Of a stretch of DNA of 15,855 bases, positions 12,218 through 15,855 are shown one piece after another (position 1 is the first letter of the stretch; the number at the start of each line of letters is the position of its first letter). The position numbers were made by a program, and so were the translations under genes. Source of the DNA: Candidatus Altimarinota bacterium (lineage in GTDB: Bacteria; Patescibacteriota; Gracilibacteria; UBA4473). Below the pieces are notes generated by a model. It was not told the origin of the DNA. It searched no databases and saw nothing but the letters and a program-made list of their open reading frames with translations. The DNA lies in NCBI GenBank assembly GCA_020630245.1, contig JAHDBZ010000018.1, forward strand, positions 1,696 through 17,550, given 5' to 3'.

Positions 12218-13469
12218 GTTCCCCAATCCGCTTCCCGGGCTTGAGTCCCGTGATCTGCATGATTTCTTCACCCGTGAAGAATTCTTGCTTGTACGAAGGC
12301 AATAAACGCTGCTGGTGCGCATAGTGATAGTCTTCTTCGATCAGTTTGAGTCTATCTAACGGTTTCTGACGAGATTCTGGCACGGATGGGATACAGCCGT
12401 AAATATCAGCCTGATGAAGCTGCAGGAGATTGCCGAACTGTGGATGATCGTAGTAGCGGAGCTTGGTTACGAGTTTGGTCTGGTCAAAGGTATCAAACCA
12501 GTGATGTCGGTCGATGAGCCAGGTAATGTCCTCAGTCAAACGTTTTGGAAACTTCAGCCGTTTAGCTATGTCCGTGCGGAAAAGCTCAGCTCCAACCTGC
12601 GCATGCCGTGGAAAGCGAATCCGATCACCCTGACGCTGTGCCGTCGCGGCCTTTCCAAAGTCATGAAACCACGCCGCCCAGTACAGCGCCAAGTCCTGCC
12701 CATCCTGGATGTGGTCAAGAACTAAACAACTATGAGTTAAAACGTCTCCTTCGAGATGATGTTTCTTTGGTTGTGGGGTTTTGCACAAATCATCCACAAC
12801 AGGAAAGATTCTGGATAAAATTCCGAGCTCGAATAACTCTTGGAAAGCGGATCCGTTCGAATTATGAACAATTATTTTATTCAATTCTTGCAAAATCCGC
12901 TCTACGGTAATTTCGGCCACCAGAGAACTGTGTCGCTCAAGTGCCGCTCGAGTGTCGGCGTAGAACTCTAGATCAAAACGATGCTTGAAACGCACCGCCC
13001 GTAGTATCCGTAAAAAATCCTCCTGGATCCGTTCATCTGGATCGCCGATAAACCGCAGCAATCCGCGTCTTAGGTCCGAACGCCCGTCGACAAAATCAAT
13101 AAACTCCTCGGTAACTGGATCATAAAAGATCGCATTGATCGTAAAATCCCGCCGCAGAGCGTCCTGCTCAGCGGTTGAATACTCAACCTTACTTGGCCGT
13201 CGCCCATCGAGATAATCACTCTCTGTGCGAAAGGTCGCAATCTCAAAGTCCTGATCTGCTAAGCGCACTAACATCACACCGAAAGCCGCTCCGACGGCTT
13301 TCGCCTTGGGAAAAATCGCCTGTACCTGTTCTGGGTGAGCACTGGTAGCTATATCATAATCTTCTGGCTCGTGGTGCAGGATCATATCCCGAACACAACC
13401 GCCCACCCAGTAGGCCTCGTGACCAGCGACCTGCAGTTTTTTCACGATTTCCAACGCCGTCTGTTTCAT
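12129..13469 (-). CDS. cca: CCA tRNA nucleotidyltransferase, class II with HD domain
   Basis: This enzyme adds or repairs the 3' CCA of tRNAs and belongs to the poly(A) polymerase/CCA family. Seen are WVGGCVRD (21-28), the catalytic DYD (37-39), RRDFTINA (106-113), the EDFLRILRAVRF nucleotide-binding block (150-161), and an HD phosphohydrolase domain with HLEGDVLTHS (238-247), WFHDFGK (267-273) and RFPRHAQVGAELF (285-297). The length is 446 residues. A longer frame begins at 13487, but the -10 at 13478-13483 lies inside that extension, so the start is MKQTALEIV at 13469. A poly(A) polymerase role is possible. The one tRNA in the window already encodes CCA, so repair would be the job there. 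Its end overlaps the GNAT-like gene by 89 bases. Confidence 0.94.
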   Translation of the reverse strand: MKQTALEIVKKLQVAGHEAYWVGGCVRDMILHHEPEDYDIATSAHPEQVQAIFPKAKAVGAAFGVMLVRLADQDFEIATFRTESDYLDGRRPSKVEYSTAEQDALRRDFTINAIFYDPVTEEFIDFVDGRSDLRRGLLRFIGDPDERIQEDFLRILRAVRFKHRFDLEFYADTRAALERHSSLVAEITVERILQELNKIIVHNSNGSAFQELFELGILSRIFPVVDDLCKTPQPKKHHLEGDVLTHSCLVLDHIQDGQDLALYWAAWFHDFGKAATAQRQGDRIRFPRHAQVGAELFRTDIAKRLKFPKRLTEDITWLIDRHHWFDTFDQTKLVTKLRYYDHPQFGNLLQLHQADIYGCIPSVPESRQKPLDRLKLIEEDYHYAHQQRLLPSYKQEFFTGEEIMQITGLKPGKRIGELKQQLHDLQVLGEIETKEAARQWLSQFVV

Positions 13470-13477
13470 CAAACAGT

Positions 13478-13486
13478 ATCTTAGCA
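13478..13486 (-). promoter_or_regulatory. extended -10 promoter of cca, near leaderless
   Basis: On the minus strand TGC precedes TAAGAT (13478-13483) in the context TGTGCTAAGAT. The predicted start near 13471 is two bases before the ATG at 13469. The -35 is weak. Confidence 0.55.
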
Positions 13487-13517
13487 CACCAAAGTACGAA
13501 TTACAGTTGCCCGAATA

Positions 13518-13549
13518 TTAGCAAACTAGCAAATTAACAAATTAGCCTG
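13518..13549 (+). repeat. octamer-period array before the end of the 13550 gene
   Basis: The in-phase units are TTAGCAAA, CTAGCAAA, TTAACAAA and TTAGCCTG. The next base begins CTA, which is the minus-strand TAG stop (13550-13552) of the neighbouring gene, so that stop is also in phase. The YTAGCAAA consensus is the same as at the serS start, 3.8 kb away. Confidence 0.85.
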
Positions 13550-13915
13550 CTATTTGAGGTACGCTTCAATGTACTGCTCTAGATTTACGGCTTTAAAGCT
13601 CCATTTACCATTTTCCAGTTCGGAAAAGGTCATGATACCATCAAGTACTGATACGTCTTTTACTTCGTTTCGCGTTACCAACAGATCAAGCTGTTTACCG
13701 TACAATCGGTCTACAACCAGACCATTTTCGTCGACTGATATCTCTACTTCATTGAGTGTTGGATCCGTTGCCGCTGGGCGTTGTCGCTCTGTCGTTTCAA
13801 CAGTTGGCGTAATCTCAGATAGATTTTGCGTTGGTTGTCCTTGGTCAGTCCAAAGCCACCAGATCAAGACTCCAATTCCTAGTAAAAACGCCGCCAATAC
13901 GATTAAATTTCTCAT
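13550..13915 (-). CDS. membrane-anchored hypothetical protein
   Basis: A 121-residue protein with a hydrophobic N-terminal helix (about residues 4-23, ending in WWLW) and no cleavage site. It has a Thr/Pro/Gln-rich linker (about 24-52) and a small outer domain with alternating beta-like segments (VEISVDENGLVV, LDLLVTRNEV, KWSFKAVNL). It is probably exposed outside the cell membrane. The domain's strand pattern faintly recalls cupredoxins, but it has no Cys or His, so copper binding is ruled out. A longer frame from 13951 would start inside the -35 element, so 13915 was chosen. It lies downstream of pyk but has its own promoter. Confidence 0.8.
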   Translation of the reverse strand: MRNLIVLAAFLLGIGVLIWWLWTDQGQPTQNLSEITPTVETTERQRPAATDPTLNEVEISVDENGLVVDRLYGKQLDLLVTRNEVKDVSVLDGIMTFSELENGKWSFKAVNLEQYIEAYLK

Positions 13916-13922
13916 TATCCCT

Positions 13923-13951
13923 ATTTTGAGAGTCCGGAGATCGATTGTCAA
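13923..13951 (-). promoter_or_regulatory. promoter of the 13550-13915 gene, leaderless
   Basis: On the minus strand a perfect TTGACA (13946-13951), a 17-base spacer and CAAAAT (13923-13928) are seen. The predicted start 13916 is one base before the ATG. It begins ten bases after the pyk stop and decides the start codon of this gene. Confidence 0.65.
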
Positions 13952-13960
13952 ACAAACTCA

Positions 13961-15364
13961 CTAGTGCATAGTTCTGACCTGTACTGTTGGGATAAATTTA
14001 TCTTCTACAAGAAAGTCAGAGACCAATACGTATTTTCTCCCTTTCCACTCTGGATGTTGCTCCAGGAAGGCCGCTTCGGCCCGTTGAATCGTCTTTTCTG
14101 GAACAGATGAAAAATCAATGAGGAAACCGCGCACGCCCCAAATCAGCTGTAACTGACGACGGGTGGTCGTTTCGTTGGTGAAGGCAAAGATTGGCACACT
14201 CGGTCGGAAACTAGACACTAACCGTGCGGTTTGACCACTTCGAGTAATCACCACGATCGCTTCTACCTCCGGTAGATCTAATGGCATCGTGGCCGCCGTA
14301 AGCGCGAAAGCTTCTCGCTCGTGCCCAACGGCTAACTCTCGAATATCATCGTGATTCACCGCTTTTTCGGCCACTGATACGATTTCCGACATCATCTGCA
14401 CCGAACGCACTGGGTATTCTCCCCCAGCGGTCTCCCCCGAAAGCATCACCGCGTCGGTAGACTGCCAGACGGCCGTCGAAATATCGGAAACTTCGGCACG
14501 CGTTGGCACCGGATGCTCGATCATCGATTCCAACATATGCGTGGCCACGATCACTGGTTTTTTGTACTGGGCGGCGGTCTTAATGATCTCGAGCTGCCAG
14601 GTCGGCACCTCTGCCATCGGGAGTTCTGCCCCCAGATCCCCACGCGCTACCATCATTCCGTCCGAAGCCTCGGCGATGGTTCCCAAATGATTGGTCGCTT
14701 CGTAGCTCTCGATCTTGGCAATGATCTGAATCTTTGATTTATGTGTCTTGAAATGTTCTTTAAGCGTGAATATCTCCGCCGCATGTCGAACAAACGACAG
14801 CGCGATAAAATCTACGCCCATCTCCATCCCGAAACTGATATCTTCCCAGTCTTTTTTGGTAATTGGATCCAGTGATACATCTTTCCCTGGGAGATTTAGA
14901 TGTCGGCGAGAGGTTAGCTCTCCCCCATCGAGCACTTTACAGACCACATCGGTGTCAGTTTTTGATACGACCTCCCATTTCATCACACCACTATCAACCA
15001 GGATCGCGCCGCCAACTTCGACATCGTCAACGAAAGCATCGTAGTTCACCCCGATCTTTCCTGTTTTGTCATAATCCCCAGCGCGAATGCTGAGCGTCAA
15101 TTCATCACCCTCATCGAGTTCGATCGGCACGCGCAGATCACCACTCCGAATCTCAGGACCTTTAGTGTCGAGCAGGATGGCACACTTCTCACGACGTTCT
15201 TTGTTGAGCCGTTTGATCCGCTTGATTACCTCACCGTGCCATTCATGAGTTCCGTGTGAGAAATTAAGCCGGAAGACATCGACTCCGGCTTCGGCAAGTG
15301 CCTTGAGCTGATCATATTCACAAGAGGCAGGACCAATGGTAGCGACGATTTTTGTTTTTTGCAT
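13961..15364 (-). CDS. pyk: pyruvate kinase
   Basis: The final glycolytic step: phosphoenolpyruvate plus ADP gives pyruvate plus ATP. It is 467 residues, near the usual bacterial length, with barrel, B domain and C-terminal domain. Seen are KIVATIGPAS (5-14), RLNFSHG (32-38), LLDTKGPEIR (64-73), AKIES with the catalytic Lys217 (216-220), MVARGDLGAE (238-247) for Mg and substrate, and the ATHMLES signature (274-280) where ATQMLES is usual. MLSGETAGGEYPV (307-319) follows. The frame extends to 15394, but those ten codons lie over the -10 and spacer, so ATG 15364 was chosen. The Gln-to-His change is the only motif oddity. The C-terminal domain is present, so allosteric control is possible. Confidence 0.97.
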   Translation of the reverse strand: MQKTKIVATIGPASCEYDQLKALAEAGVDVFRLNFSHGTHEWHGEVIKRIKRLNKERREKCAILLDTKGPEIRSGDLRVPIELDEGDELTLSIRAGDYDKTGKIGVNYDAFVDDVEVGGAILVDSGVMKWEVVSKTDTDVVCKVLDGGELTSRRHLNLPGKDVSLDPITKKDWEDISFGMEMGVDFIALSFVRHAAEIFTLKEHFKTHKSKIQIIAKIESYEATNHLGTIAEASDGMMVARGDLGAELPMAEVPTWQLEIIKTAAQYKKPVIVATHMLESMIEHPVPTRAEVSDISTAVWQSTDAVMLSGETAGGEYPVRSVQMMSEIVSVAEKAVNHDDIRELAVGHEREAFALTAATMPLDLPEVEAIVVITRSGQTARLVSSFRPSVPIFAFTNETTTRRQLQLIWGVRGFLIDFSSVPEKTIQRAEAAFLEQHPEWKGRKYVLVSDFLVEDKFIPTVQVRTMH

Positions 15365-15373
15365 TTTCGTCTC

Positions 15374-15402
15374 ATTATACCCTATTCCAAGCAAAATTTG
15401 AA
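15374..15402 (-). promoter_or_regulatory. promoter of pyk, near leaderless
   Basis: On the minus strand TTCAAA (15397-15402), a 17-base spacer and a perfect TATAAT (15374-15379) are seen. The predicted start near 15367 is three bases before the ATG. Confidence 0.75.
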
Positions 15403-15445
15403 GTGAATAATCTATCCAAGTCTCCAGTCAGAAAGTCGCAGAATA

Positions 15446-15474
15446 TTGAAAAAAATCACTAAAAATGATATAAT
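15446..15474 (+). promoter_or_regulatory. promoter of the 15483 gene, near leaderless
   Basis: TTGAAA (15446-15451), a 17-base spacer and TATAAT (15469-15474) with upstream TGA make the best promoter of the window. The predicted start near 15481 is two bases before ATG 15483. Confidence 0.8.
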
Positions 15475-15482
15475 GACATGAA

Positions 15483-15827
15483 ATGAGTGACAGATTTACC
15501 GTTGATCACATCATACCAACATCTCTTCCTCCGATCGATTTCACCGATAAAGGAATAGGAAAATTTCTCTTGGAGAAATATGGAATAGATTTAAACGCTG
15601 TCTCTAGCGCAGAAATATCTATTGCACAATTAGCAGCTGCGCTAGCTCACGCCCGAGAAACTACAGCAGAAGCCGTATTAAAAAGCATAAAAAGATCGGC
15701 TGAAGACCCAACTATCGTAACGGTCTCTGGGGTACGAAATGCATGTCACAACCATATCCAATTTGAGACCAATGGACGCAAAGATCTAGTAACGCAGTGG
15801 GGAATGAGAACTACTCGCTCTTCTTAA
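15483..15827 (+). CDS. hypothetical protein
   Basis: A 114-residue protein with no family that I recognise. The middle (about residues 40-72) is a helical Ala-rich stretch around AQLAAALAHARETTAEAVLK. The ends are less regular, with VDHIIPTSLPP near the N-terminus and ACHNHIQFETNGRKD near the C-terminus. There is no signal peptide or membrane helix. The excellent promoter placed two bases before the ATG supports real expression and this start. It diverges from pyk. The stop is followed by 28 bases to the window end, with no terminator visible. Confidence 0.75.
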   Translation: MSDRFTVDHIIPTSLPPIDFTDKGIGKFLLEKYGIDLNAVSSAEISIAQLAAALAHARETTAEAVLKSIKRSAEDPTIVTVSGVRNACHNHIQFETNGRKDLVTQWGMRTTRSS

Positions 15828-15855
15828 AGAATCTAAGAACAGACTAATAAACTCC

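Noticed and set aside
13550..13915. Cupredoxin-like copper protein
   Set aside because: The beta pattern is suggestive, but no His, Cys or Met ligand set is present.
14513..15093. Plus-strand frames inside pyk
   Set aside because: They are antisense shadows of pyruvate kinase with no promoter or family match.
15483..15827. HNH nuclease suggested by VDHIIPTS
   Set aside because: The following Asn and Cys/His pattern of HNH domains is missing, and the later CHNH stretch is not in the right place.

Overview
The window looks like a chromosomal piece of a Candidate Phyla Radiation (Patescibacteria) bacterium; this is inferred and cannot be proved from the sequence alone. The reasons are standard-code, densely packed housekeeping genes with little sign of operons, shortened enzymes (TrmD without its usual C-terminal tail, MiaA without most of its insertion domain), almost no Shine-Dalgarno sequences, several promoters whose predicted start site falls on or within 3 bases of the ATG, and small one-membrane-span proteins of a kind I associate with that group.

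Layout. 1-2245: a DUF2461 protein, trmD and a six-span membrane protein, closed by a 16-bp perfect terminator hairpin. 2259-3411: a small membrane-anchored protein (-) and a secreted protein of unknown family (+), transcribed divergently, the second closed by a terminator. 3454-4818: replicative helicase dnaB. 4925-5867: miaA (-) and a tRNA-Arg(CCT), bracketed by an 18-nt inverted repeat that belongs to heptamer arrays. 5908-7332: ribH and ribB (overlapping ATGA) and a HIT protein. 7329-9540: two small unknown genes (-) and a DHH-family protein (-) that has lost its metal-binding motifs. 9631-10971: a possible tiny leader ORF and serS. 10972-11329: a structured gene-poor stretch with a small ORF, several inverted repeats and a strong terminator. 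11330-12217: an AT-rich pair, one unknown gene and one GNAT-like gene. 12129-15364: cca, a membrane-anchored unknown and pyk, all (-). 15483-15827: an unknown leaderless gene (+).

Much of the window serves RNA and translation: TrmD (m1G37), MiaA (A37 prenylation), SerS, the CCA-adding enzyme and a tRNA. DnaB serves replication and pyruvate kinase serves glycolysis. RibB and RibH would join ribulose-5-phosphate to the lumazine branch of riboflavin synthesis, but no GTP-branch gene is present here.

The two most unusual things are (1) the 10983-11273 unit, which combines a candidate 45-codon ORF, the only strong Shine-Dalgarno-like sequence noticed in the window, duplicated complementary sequence blocks and an intrinsic terminator, and (2) degenerate tandem arrays of period 7 or 8 that fill many of the gene junctions and run right up to, or supply, start and stop codons.
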